64,000 bases of DNA. Source: Bacillota bacterium. Lineage in GTDB: Bacteria > Bacillota > Clostridia > Peptostreptococcales > Anaerovoracaceae. The notes beneath the pieces are model-generated. The model had not been told where the DNA came from, did not search any database, and was given only the letters and a program-made list of their open reading frames with translations. The DNA is taken from assembly GCA_017522185.1 (NCBI GenBank), contig JAFWZZ010000029.1, positions 1-64,000 of the forward strand, given 5' to 3'. The position numbers and the translations under genes are program-made. This document shows, piece by piece, positions 51,141 through 58,127 of the stretch (the first letter of the stretch is position 1; each line of letters opens with the position of its first letter).

Positions 51141-51677
51141 ATGGGAAAGAAAGATTTAGGATTAGTACATATCTATTGTGGAGAAGGTAAGGGTAAGACA
51201 ACCTGTTCCGTTGGATTAACTGTCAGAGCTTCCGCTTACGGTCATAAGGTTCTGTTCATGCAGTTCTTAAAGCCGGGCACAAGCAGCGAGCTGAAGGCAC
51301 TGAGAACGCTGCCAGGCGTAACCGTTGTCAACACCACGCCAACAAAGAAGTTTACGTTCATGATGACTGATGAAGAAAAGGCAGAAGTACGTGAACGTAA
51401 CGCGAAGGAATTCTTAGAAGTAGTCGAACAGGCGAAGAGAGAAGAAGTCAACATGCTGGTCATGGATGAGACTTTAGGCGCCATCGAAGCAGGCGTTCTG
51501 GACGAGGATATTATCGTAGAATTCTTACAGAACAAGCCGGAAAAACTGGAAGTCGTGATGACAGGCAGATATCCTTCCGACAGACTGGTAGAACTGGCTG
51601 ACTACGTTTCCAGACTGGATAAGGTAAAGCATCCTTATGACGCTGGCATTCCGGCAAGAGCAGGTATTGAGGACTAA
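51141..51677 (+). CDS. cobO: Cob(I)alamin adenosyltransferase (CobO/BtuR type)
   Basis: Transfers the adenosyl group of ATP to cobalamin or cobinamide. 178 residues with the P-loop HIYCGEGKGKTTCSVG (about 9-24), FLKPGTSSE, MLVMDETLGAIEAG (about 111-124) and VMTGRYPSDRLVELADYVS (about 137-155). AAGGAG before ATG 51141 selects the start over a longer frame overlapping the Nudix gene. No other cobalamin gene is in this window, so a salvage role fits as well as biosynthesis. Its stop codon is the 5' edge of structured element copy B. Confidence 0.93.
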   Translation: MGKKDLGLVHIYCGEGKGKTTCSVGLTVRASAYGHKVLFMQFLKPGTSSELKALRTLPGVTVVNTTPTKKFTFMMTDEEKAEVRERNAKEFLEVVEQAKREEVNMLVMDETLGAIEAGVLDEDIIVEFLQNKPEKLEVVMTGRYPSDRLVELADYVSRLDKVKHPYDAGIPARAGIED

Positions 51678-51852
51678 TCAACGACGATGTCCTTCGTGAA
51701 AGGCTACCAGATTAGACAATCATAGACAGCAAATTCAGGAACTTTGGGGAGTTTGATAAAAGCAGTATCAAACTCCATCCAAAGTTCTTTTTCATTTGCT
51801 GAATGATTGTACCTAATCTGCCAGAAATCACTCATGACATCATCGTTGATTA
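51675..51852 (+). repeat. Structured palindromic element, copy B
   Basis: Starts on the cobO stop codon. Outer stem 51675-51691 with 51836-51852 (17 positions, one mismatch); side hairpin CCTT/AAGG (51691-51703); CAGATTAG/CTAATCTG (51708-51715/51813-51820) stacked on ACAATCAT/ATGATTGT (51716-51723/51803-51810); CAGCAAAT/ATTTGCTG (51727-51734/51794-51801); GAACTTTGG/CCAAAGTTC (51739-51747/51779-51787); apical GGAGTTTGATA/TATCAAACTCC (51748-51758/51766-51776). Same architecture as copy A, which lies exactly 15,000 nt upstream (core to core). Outer stems differ in sequence, but each is self-complementary. Confidence 0.75.
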
Positions 51853-51862
51853 GTTTACAGCT

Positions 51863-51893
51863 GTCATATCTTTACCAGTTCATGCATATGTTT
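51863..51893 (+). promoter_or_regulatory. Sigma-E-like promoter of spoIVA
   Basis: GTCATATCT (51863-51871) and CATATGTTT (51885-51893) resemble the mother-cell sigma-E elements (GTCATATT / CATACAnT) with a suitable spacing. It lies downstream of element copy B and 33 nt before the spoIVA start. Confidence 0.6.
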
Positions 51894-51925
51894 TGGTAGA
51901 CTTATGTGAGAAAGAGGATGTTGGG

Positions 51926-53398
51926 ATGGATAGAAATTTGTATAGAGATATCGGGGAGCGGACCGGCGGTGAGATTCATATCGGGGTTGTTGGTCCGGTC
52001 AGGACCGGCAAGTCCACGTTTATCAAGCGGTTTATGGAGCTGTTCGTTCTTCCGGAAATTGAGAATCTGTATGTGAGAAGCAGAGTGGTCGACCAGCTGC
52101 CCCAGAGCGGGGATGGCAGAACCATCATGACGGCGGAACCGAAGTTTGTGCCGGAAGAGGCGGTACAGATCCAGGTTGCCCACAGCACACTTTCCGTCCG
52201 CATGGTGGATTGTGTCGGTTATATGGTGCCTGGTGTCCTGGGTCATATGGAAGATGACAGGGAACGCATGGTGCAGACGCCATGGAAGACGGAAAGTCTG
52301 CCTTTCTCGGAAGCCGCTGCCATTGGTACGGAGAAAGTAATTCACGATCATTCCACGGTAGGGGTACTTGTAACTGCAGACGGCACTTTTGGGGAACTGC
52401 CGCGGGAAAGTTATGTGGCTGCGGAGGAGAAAACGGCGGAACAGCTGAAAGCGCTGCGTAAACCTTTTGTAATCGTACTGAATACGGCTGCACCTTATGG
52501 GGAAGAGACTGAAATATTGCGGGAGCAGCTTGCAGATAAGTATGGGGTGCCGGTTCTTGCAGTAGACTGCAGCCAGATGAACAAGTCAGTGCCGGAAGAA
52601 ATCTTTGGGGCATTGTTGTCACAGTTCCCGATGCGAGAAATCCATATCAGCCTGCCGGAGTACATGGAAGCGCTTTCCTGTGAACACCCAATCAAGGCTG
52701 AACTGATTGATACTGTTTTCGCCTGGATGGAAGGGCTGGACACCATGGGCAGTGTGGAAAAGACCTTGCCGGCGGTGTCTCTCTGTAATCATGTGCAGAA
52801 GGCTGTGATTGACAGAATGGAAATGTCCACAGGCAGAATCTATATCAGCCTGCAGCTGCAGGAAGGCCTGTATTATCAGATTATCGGGGAGCTTCTCCAT
52901 CGTGATGTACAGGGAGACCGGGAACTGTTTCTTCTGCTGCAGGAATATGCGAAATCAAAAGAGGCCTATGACGAGATGCGGGAAGCACTGGACAGCGTAA
53001 CCATGGCAGGCTATGGCATCGTGCATCCGAAACTGCATCAGATGAAGCTGGGGGAACCGGAGGTATTCAAACAGGGAAACAAATACGGTGTAAGGCTTGT
53101 GGCGACAGCCCCGTGTCTGCATATGATTAAGACCGATATATCTACGGAAATCTCACCGATTGTGGGAAGCCAGCAGCAGTCAGAGGATCTGGCAAAGTAT
53201 CTGTTGGAAAAGGCCGAATCGCCAGAGACGGAAATCTGGGATACCAATCTCTTTGGGAAGACCCTGCGGGAGCTGGTTACGGAGCAGATGGACCACAAAC
53301 TTCGTTCTGTGCCGGATACACTGCAGTTCAAAGTCCAGCGGTCGCTGCAGAAAATCAGCAATGAAGGAAAAGACTATTTTATCTGTATCATCCTTTGA
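51926..53398 (+). CDS. spoIVA: Stage IV sporulation protein A (spore coat ATPase)
   Basis: Mother-cell ATPase that polymerises on the forespore to build the coat base layer. 490 residues. N-terminal GTPase-like domain with Walker A GPVRTGKST (23-31; the SpoIVA-type P-loop), the middle domain and a C-terminal domain ending KDYFICIIL, the conserved SpoIVA tail that contacts membrane-bound SpoVM. The ATG at 51926 follows GAGG and gives the family start (MDRNLYRDIGERTGGEIHIG). Shows that the organism forms endospores. A sigma-E-like promoter precedes it and an intrinsic terminator follows. Confidence 0.96.
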   Translation: MDRNLYRDIGERTGGEIHIGVVGPVRTGKSTFIKRFMELFVLPEIENLYVRSRVVDQLPQSGDGRTIMTAEPKFVPEEAVQIQVAHSTLSVRMVDCVGYMVPGVLGHMEDDRERMVQTPWKTESLPFSEAAAIGTEKVIHDHSTVGVLVTADGTFGELPRESYVAAEEKTAEQLKALRKPFVIVLNTAAPYGEETEILREQLADKYGVPVLAVDCSQMNKSVPEEIFGALLSQFPMREIHISLPEYMEALSCEHPIKAELIDTVFAWMEGLDTMGSVEKTLPAVSLCNHVQKAVIDRMEMSTGRIYISLQLQEGLYYQIIGELLHRDVQGDRELFLLLQEYAKSKEAYDEMREALDSVTMAGYGIVHPKLHQMKLGEPEVFKQGNKYGVRLVATAPCLHMIKTDISTEISPIVGSQQQSEDLAKYLLEKAESPETEIWDTNLFGKTLRELVTEQMDHKLRSVPDTLQFKVQRSLQKISNEGKDYFICIIL

Positions 53399-53401
53399 GA
53401 A

Positions 53402-53430
53402 AAGGGGAGTGCGGCAGCACTCTTCTTTTT
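53402..53430 (+). terminator. Intrinsic terminator after spoIVA
   Basis: GAGTGC (53407-53412) pairs with GCACTC (53417-53422) with a weaker outer extension, followed by TTCTTTTT. The remaining gap to 53549 has TATACT near 53499 but no clear -35. Confidence 0.75.
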
Positions 53431-53549
53431 GTTGTCTTTGATGTCTCAATCCCTTGTATTTTGGGCATAATACTATGGCGCAAATCCCCAATCCATGGTA
53501 TACTATTATAATTAAAATAGAAAACGACTTGTAACAAGGAGGAGTATAG

Positions 53550-54572
53550 ATGGAAAGTAAATTACAATATTACATGAGAGTTTTGAAGGGCGCCAGCTTT
53601 GATAAGTTCAAGACGGTAGTGAATAATGCACACGAAAGATCCGGCAAAAGCAAGCTGTCTATTGTTTTGGACATGATTAACTGCACGCTGCGTTACGGTG
53701 CAGGATATAACGACTACGTGATTTTTGAGTTCTGGGATCTGAACCACAAGCAGAGAGACACCTATCTGACCAGAATGAGAAGCAAGAAGTTTATCATGTT
53801 CATGAATGACCATGACTATGCGGACATCTTTGATAACAAGAACGAGTTCAACGAAAAGTTTAAGGATTTCGTAGGAAGAGAATTCCTGGACTTAGAGGTT
53901 GCGACTGACGATGAAATCAAGGAATTCTACAACACCAGATCCAAGACTTTTGCAAAGATGAAGGACCTGGCATGCGGCATCGGCTGCGAACTGCTGAAGA
54001 AAGAAGACTTTGCTGACGCAGATGCATTCCTGGCATATACGAAGGAAAAGGGTTTTGCGACCATCGAAGATGTAATCGAAAACCATCCTGATATCGCGAA
54101 GATTTATCCATTCTCCGTAAACACCATGAGAATGATTACTTTAGTAGACGCCCAGGGCAAGGGCCACTGCATTTATGCAGTGTTCAAGATGGGTATCAAC
54201 GGCAGAGTGGTAGATAACTACGGCCTGCATGGACCTGTTGACATCGAAACCGGTGAATTCCTGTATCCGGCACACTCCGGCGACACGACTGCAGGTATTC
54301 ACTACACTGAACATCCTTACAGCCACACACCACTGATCGGCTACAAAGTTCCATTCATGAAGGAAGCTGTAGAGATGATCGAAAGAGCTGCAGAAGTAGT
54401 TCCACAGATGAGATACGTTGGCTGGGACGTTGCCATTACACCGAACGGACCTGCCATCATCGAAGGAAACAACTACTGCGCACATGACTTCTGGCAGCTG
54501 CCTGGACAGACACCTGGCGGCATCGGCATCATTCCGACATTAGAAAAAGTCATTCCGGAATTCAAGTTCTAA
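53550..54572 (+). CDS. Sugar-transfer-associated ATP-grasp protein
   Basis: 340 residues resembling the PF14397 ATP-grasp family. The metal/ATP part is in the C-terminal half (about 190-335) with GVTSVD-like segments replaced by GRVVDNYGLHGPVD, VGWDVAITPNGPAIIEGNNYCAH (the E-x-N metal site near 308) and a final QTPGGIGIIPTLE. ATP-grasp enzymes join a carboxylate to an amine or similar via acyl phosphate. AAGGAGG is well placed. A 34-nt gap separates it from the MurT-like gene, suggesting a shared pathway in cell-envelope modification. Substrate unknown. Confidence 0.72.
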   Translation: MESKLQYYMRVLKGASFDKFKTVVNNAHERSGKSKLSIVLDMINCTLRYGAGYNDYVIFEFWDLNHKQRDTYLTRMRSKKFIMFMNDHDYADIFDNKNEFNEKFKDFVGREFLDLEVATDDEIKEFYNTRSKTFAKMKDLACGIGCELLKKEDFADADAFLAYTKEKGFATIEDVIENHPDIAKIYPFSVNTMRMITLVDAQGKGHCIYAVFKMGINGRVVDNYGLHGPVDIETGEFLYPAHSGDTTAGIHYTEHPYSHTPLIGYKVPFMKEAVEMIERAAEVVPQMRYVGWDVAITPNGPAIIEGNNYCAHDFWQLPGQTPGGIGIIPTLEKVIPEFKF

Positions 54573-54606
54573 TCTTACCAGAGACGGAGAAACAAAGGAA
54601 ACAAAC

Positions 54607-55983
54607 ATGGAAAAACTAAGATATTATATCGCACTGTGGGCAGCTAAGCTGTCCATTGTTGCGCTCAAAATTACAAAGCGTAACGGAACCAACTTCCCAG
54701 GCGTAGTCGCCCTGAAAATCTGTCCAAAGTTCCTGAAGTATGTGGATAAGCCAAAGAAAATCATCGGCGTAACCGGTACCAACGGTAAGACCACGGTCTG
54801 CAATCTGGCTATCGATATGTTCAAGGCCGACGGCACCGTGATTCTGGATAACAGCATGGGATCCAACATCAACTCCGGTATTTCCACCAGCTTCATCAAA
54901 GGTGTAAATCTTTTTGGCAAGTGTAAATACGAACAGGCATTAATCGAAATCGATGAGCGTTCCGCTCCGGTACTGTTCCCGTATTTCGCACCGGACCTGC
55001 TGGTCATCAATAACCTGACCCGTGACTCCATTATGAGAAACGCACATCCGGAATTCATCGGTCGCTTACTGACAGAAGAACTGCCAAAGACCACAAAACT
55101 GCTGATCAATGCAGATGACCTGATTGCTGTGGGTATCGCTCCGGAAAATGAAAGAAAGTATTTCGGCATTCACAGAATGGACACCGATGTGAAGGAATGT
55201 ATCAACCTGATCAACGACATGCAGATCTGTCCGAAGTGCAACAGCATTCTGGAATACGAAGCGCTGCGCTACCACCATATCGGTAAGGCGGTCTGCTCGT
55301 CCTGTGGATTCAAGTCTCCAGCATGCGACTATGAGGCCTTTGATGTGGATACAGATAAGATGACTGTGACCATCAAAGACGCCGAAGGTCCATATACTTA
55401 CAGACTGCTCAACGACAGTGTTTTCAATATTTACAACGTGGTATCTGTGGTTTCTCTCTTCAGAGAACTGGGCTATTCCCAGGAAAGAATCGCCGAGCTG
55501 CTGGGCAAGATCGAAATCGTCAAGTCCCGTTTCAGCGAAGAAGAAGTGGGACACTACACCATCGTTCGTCAGATGTCTAAGGACAAGAACGCACTGGGTG
55601 CATCCCGTGCATTTGATTACGTGTCTGGCAGACCTGGTGACAAGGAGCTGATCCTGATGATGAACTGCCTGGGAGACACACACCACTGGTCCGAAAATGT
55701 CTGCTGGCTCTACGATGCTGACTTTGAATTATTAAACAAAGAAAACATCAAAAACATCATCGTAACAGGACCGCGTGCAAAGGACTATTACCTGAGATTA
55801 AAACTGGCCGGTGTTGCCGATGAAAAGATTTCTTTTGTGGAAAAGGAACTGGATGCACCGAAGGCGTTAAAATTACAGAAAGATGAAAGTATCTACGTGT
55901 TCTATGGCACAGACTCCATCGTACTGGCGAACCGTGTCATCGATAACGTGAAGAAGGAAATTGCAGAAAGAGGTGAAAAGTAA
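54607..55983 (+). CDS. MurT-like Mur ligase (lipid II isoglutaminyl synthase family)
   Basis: 458 residues. A Mur ligase central domain with P-loop IGVTGTNGKTTVCN (about 53-66), a four-cysteine zinc ribbon (CPKC near 209-212, CSSC near 230-233) typical of MurT, and the C-terminal MurT/GatD-interacting domain (about 330-455). MurT with GatD amidates the D-Glu of lipid II. In canonical MurT the ADG-x-D-x-SW segment supplies a residue to the amidotransferase triad; here the region reads SENVCWLYDADFE with Asn in the matching place (alignment from memory). The stop overlaps the GatD-like start by one base. The function may therefore differ from lipid II amidation. Confidence 0.8.
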   Translation: MEKLRYYIALWAAKLSIVALKITKRNGTNFPGVVALKICPKFLKYVDKPKKIIGVTGTNGKTTVCNLAIDMFKADGTVILDNSMGSNINSGISTSFIKGVNLFGKCKYEQALIEIDERSAPVLFPYFAPDLLVINNLTRDSIMRNAHPEFIGRLLTEELPKTTKLLINADDLIAVGIAPENERKYFGIHRMDTDVKECINLINDMQICPKCNSILEYEALRYHHIGKAVCSSCGFKSPACDYEAFDVDTDKMTVTIKDAEGPYTYRLLNDSVFNIYNVVSVVSLFRELGYSQERIAELLGKIEIVKSRFSEEEVGHYTIVRQMSKDKNALGASRAFDYVSGRPGDKELILMMNCLGDTHHWSENVCWLYDADFELLNKENIKNIIVTGPRAKDYYLRLKLAGVADEKISFVEKELDAPKALKLQKDESIYVFYGTDSIVLANRVIDNVKKEIAERGEK

Positions 55984-56714
55984 TGAAAATTGAAGTACTG
56001 TTTCCTGAAATCTGCAACTTATATGGTGATTTATTCAACGTAAACTACCTGAAGGACTGCCTGCCTGAGGCAGAAATCGTTAACACAAGTCTCAGCGATG
56101 AGCCTCTTTTCGTGACAGAAAAGCCAGCCCTGATTTACATGGGTACGACCACAGAGAGAGGGCAGGAGCTGGCCATTGAAGCCCTGTCCAAATACAAAGA
56201 CCGCCTGCAGCAGTGTATCGATGAAAATGTCAATTTCCTGATTACCGGTAACGCCATGGAAATCTTCTTTGAGGAAATCTTTGAAGCCGGAGAAAAGGTT
56301 TGCGACGGTCTGGGTATCCTGCCTTTTGTAGCAAAGAGAGAAAAGAGAAACCGTTTTAACAGCCTGTATGTTGGCGATTTTGATGCAGGCTTGGAAGAGC
56401 CACTTAAAATCGTTGGCTTTAAGAGTTTGTTCGGCTTTGCATACGGGGACAACTCCAACTGCGCACTGTTCGAAACACTCCGCGGTGACGGCCTGAACAA
56501 AGATGTGAAAGGCGAAGGTATCCGTATCAATCACTTCTTTGCAACCCATATCACAGGACCGCTGCTGGTTCTGAATCCGACATTTACTAAGTGGTACATG
56601 GAAGAGATGATGGGCGTGGAAAACGCTGCCCTGGCATTCGAAGATGCAGCCATGGATGCATATAACCTGCGTGTTGCCGAGTACACCGATCCCGGCACAG
56701 GTATCTACTATTAG
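55983..56714 (+). CDS. GatD-like class I amidotransferase homologue lacking the catalytic Cys and His
   Basis: 243 residues aligned over the whole GatD length: ICNLYGDLFNVNYLKD (about 10-25), IYMGTTTERGQELAIEAL (about 51-68), FLITGNAMEIFFEEI (about 85-99), GFAYGDNSNC, and ATHITGPLLVLNP (about 187-199). In active GatD the elbow is A/GICGGYQ and the His lies directly before GPLL. Here Thr88 replaces the Cys and Thr191 the His (His189 sits two residues earlier). Glutamine hydrolysis by the standard mechanism is therefore unlikely. Overlaps the MurT-like gene by one base and probably forms a complex with it. A terminator follows at 56723. Confidence 0.8.
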   Translation: MKIEVLFPEICNLYGDLFNVNYLKDCLPEAEIVNTSLSDEPLFVTEKPALIYMGTTTERGQELAIEALSKYKDRLQQCIDENVNFLITGNAMEIFFEEIFEAGEKVCDGLGILPFVAKREKRNRFNSLYVGDFDAGLEEPLKIVGFKSLFGFAYGDNSNCALFETLRGDGLNKDVKGEGIRINHFFATHITGPLLVLNPTFTKWYMEEMMGVENAALAFEDAAMDAYNLRVAEYTDPGTGIYY

Positions 56715-56722
56715 CATATAAG

Positions 56723-56752
56723 AAAAGCTGTCCCTGCAGGGGCAGCTTTTTT
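56723..56752. terminator. Bidirectional terminator between the GatD-like and LysM genes
   Basis: AAAAGCTG (56723-56730) pairs with CAGCTTTT (56743-56750), with an inner CCC/GGG; T-runs on both strands serve the convergent genes. Confidence 0.85.
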
Positions 56753-56762
56753 GCATGACCGC

Positions 56763-57164
56763 TTACAGCGGCAGTTTCAGTTTGGTGCCAATCATCAGAT
56801 TATATGGATCAATGTTTGGATTCTGTTCCATCAGGTCATCCAGTTTGATTTCATAGCGTTTCGCGATTAAGTAAAGGGTATCGCCGGCTTCCACCACGTG
56901 AATACCTGGCTTTGGTGGAGCAGGAGGTTTTGGCGGCATCGGCGGTGGAACCGGCATCGGTCTTGGCGGAGGTGCACAGGAGGGCAGCTGTGACGGAGAA
57001 CCGGGAATGCATAGTTTGGTGCCGACCAGTAGATTGTATGGGTCGTCGATGCCGTTGACCTGCATCAGAAGAGATACCGGCAAGTCATATTTCTCACCGA
57101 TGGAATGGAGGGTATCACCGTCTGTTACGGTGTACACATCAATGCAAACAAGTGTATGATTCAT
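56763..57164 (-). CDS. Two-LysM-domain protein
   Basis: 133 residues starting MNHTLVCIDVYTVTDGDTLHSIGEKYDLP, after AAAGGTGG. LysM 1 spans about 10-55 (YTVTDGDTLHSIGEKYDLPVSLLMQVNGIDDPYNLLVGTKLCIP), a proline-rich linker 58-84, and LysM 2 about 88-132 (HVVEAGDTLYLIAKRYEIKLDDLMEQNPNIDPYNLMIGTKLKLP). There is no signal peptide, so an intracellular role such as spore cortex or coat association in the mother cell is plausible for this spore former. A much longer frame with an arginine-rich extension is a spurious extension across the upstream gap. Confidence 0.82.
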   Translation of the reverse strand: MNHTLVCIDVYTVTDGDTLHSIGEKYDLPVSLLMQVNGIDDPYNLLVGTKLCIPGSPSQLPSCAPPPRPMPVPPPMPPKPPAPPKPGIHVVEAGDTLYLIAKRYEIKLDDLMEQNPNIDPYNLMIGTKLKLPL

Positions 57165-57263
57165 AAATAACCACCTTTCGATTTCGTCATTACTAATATG
57201 ATATTTGCAAGATGGTGAATTTGTGCTAAAATATTGAGAAATATGTAAGAAGGGGGATTTGAA

Positions 57264-57965
57264 TTGAGAAGGTTTTTTAGCAAAGAAATGATTGTACTGC
57301 TGGTCATCCTGCTGGCACTTCGGATTACCAGCGGTGGCTTTGATTTTATGGATATGCTGCTTTCGCTTCCTGGGATTATCATCGGGTTGTCTTTCCATGA
57401 ATTTGCCCACGGAGCGGTTTCTTACGCGTTGGGAGACCCGACGCCGAAGCTGCAGGGCAGACTGACCATCAATCCGATGGCGCACATGGATCCTTTTGGT
57501 TTCCTGGCACTGATGTTTGCAGGGTTCGGATGGGGTGTTCCGGTGGAAATCGATCCGAGATACTATAAGCACAGAAGAAGGGATGAGATGCTGGTTTCTC
57601 TGGCAGGTGTAACCATGAACCTGCTGTTGGCAGTCTTATTCTCTTTGATTCTGCGATTCCTGTTTGCGGCAAATCCTGTGTGGCTGTCCGGTGAAGTGGG
57701 CACCATCCTGACCGAAATGCTGATTCAGGTTGTTGTTATTAACCTGGTTCTGATGATATTTAACCTGATCCCGGTACCGCCGCTGGATGGATTCGGCATT
57801 GTGACGGAGCTGTTTAACCTGAGAAGATATGACTGGTATTGGAAGGTATATGAATACGGTTTTCCGATTCTGATGCTGCTGATTATCTTTGATGTGACGG
57901 ATCTGATCCTGACACCGGGGGTAAACGGTATTTTCCAGCTTTTAGTCAATTACGTGATGTTTTAG
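57264..57965 (+). CDS. Site-2-protease family (M50) membrane metalloprotease
   Basis: 233 residues, several hydrophobic helices. The zinc motif is HEFAHG (45-50), followed by the conserved NPMAHMDPFG (about 70-79) and the second zinc-ligand region NLIPVPPLDGFG (about 171-182) containing the family Asp. This is the small M50 type seen in Bacillota and cyanobacteria. It is read from TTG 57264 after AAGGGGG with 8-nt spacing; the next in-frame Met (residue 9) would be poorly placed. Divergent from the LysM gene. The substrate is unknown. Confidence 0.85.
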   Translation: MRRFFSKEMIVLLVILLALRITSGGFDFMDMLLSLPGIIIGLSFHEFAHGAVSYALGDPTPKLQGRLTINPMAHMDPFGFLALMFAGFGWGVPVEIDPRYYKHRRRDEMLVSLAGVTMNLLLAVLFSLILRFLFAANPVWLSGEVGTILTEMLIQVVVINLVLMIFNLIPVPPLDGFGIVTELFNLRRYDWYWKVYEYGFPILMLLIIFDVTDLILTPGVNGIFQLLVNYVMF

Positions 57966-57968
57966 ATT

Positions 57969-57999
57969 AAAACCGGTCCTGAGAAGGGATCGGTTTTCT
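57969..57999 (+). terminator. Intrinsic terminator after the M50 protease gene
   Basis: AAAACCGGTCC (57969-57979) pairs with GGGATCGGTTTT (57986-57997) with minor mismatches, then CTTATT. Confidence 0.75.
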
Positions 58000-58014
58000 T
58001 ATTATACGAAATTA

Positions 58015-58041
58015 TTAGCACTCTTCGTTAGTGAGTGCTAA
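58015..58041 (+). promoter_or_regulatory. CIRCE operator (HrcA-binding site) upstream of clpB
   Basis: TTAGCACTC (58015-58023), nine-base spacer, GAGTGCTAA (58033-58041): an exact CIRCE inverted repeat. It marks HrcA repression of clpB at normal temperature. hrcA itself is not in this window. Confidence 0.95.
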
Positions 58042-58127
58042 AAAGTGCTTTACTTTTTGACTGGAGAGGTATAGAATAAGGTCAGAGATTGAAAATATAA
58101 CAAGAAAGGTAATTGGGGGTACAACAT

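Noticed and set aside
36675..51852. Elements A and B as integron attC sites
   Set aside because: They lack the R' (GTTRRRY) and R'' core boxes, have no integrase or gene cassettes nearby, and conserve the apex rather than the ends.
36675..51852. Elements A and B as a simple MITE or transposon end
   Set aside because: Terminal arms differ between copies and no target-site duplication is apparent; the conserved part is the core with compensatory changes. Not fully excluded.
57165..57572. Long N-terminal extension of the LysM frame
   Set aside because: It overlaps the M50 gene and promoter gap; AAAGGTGG precedes ATG at 57164.
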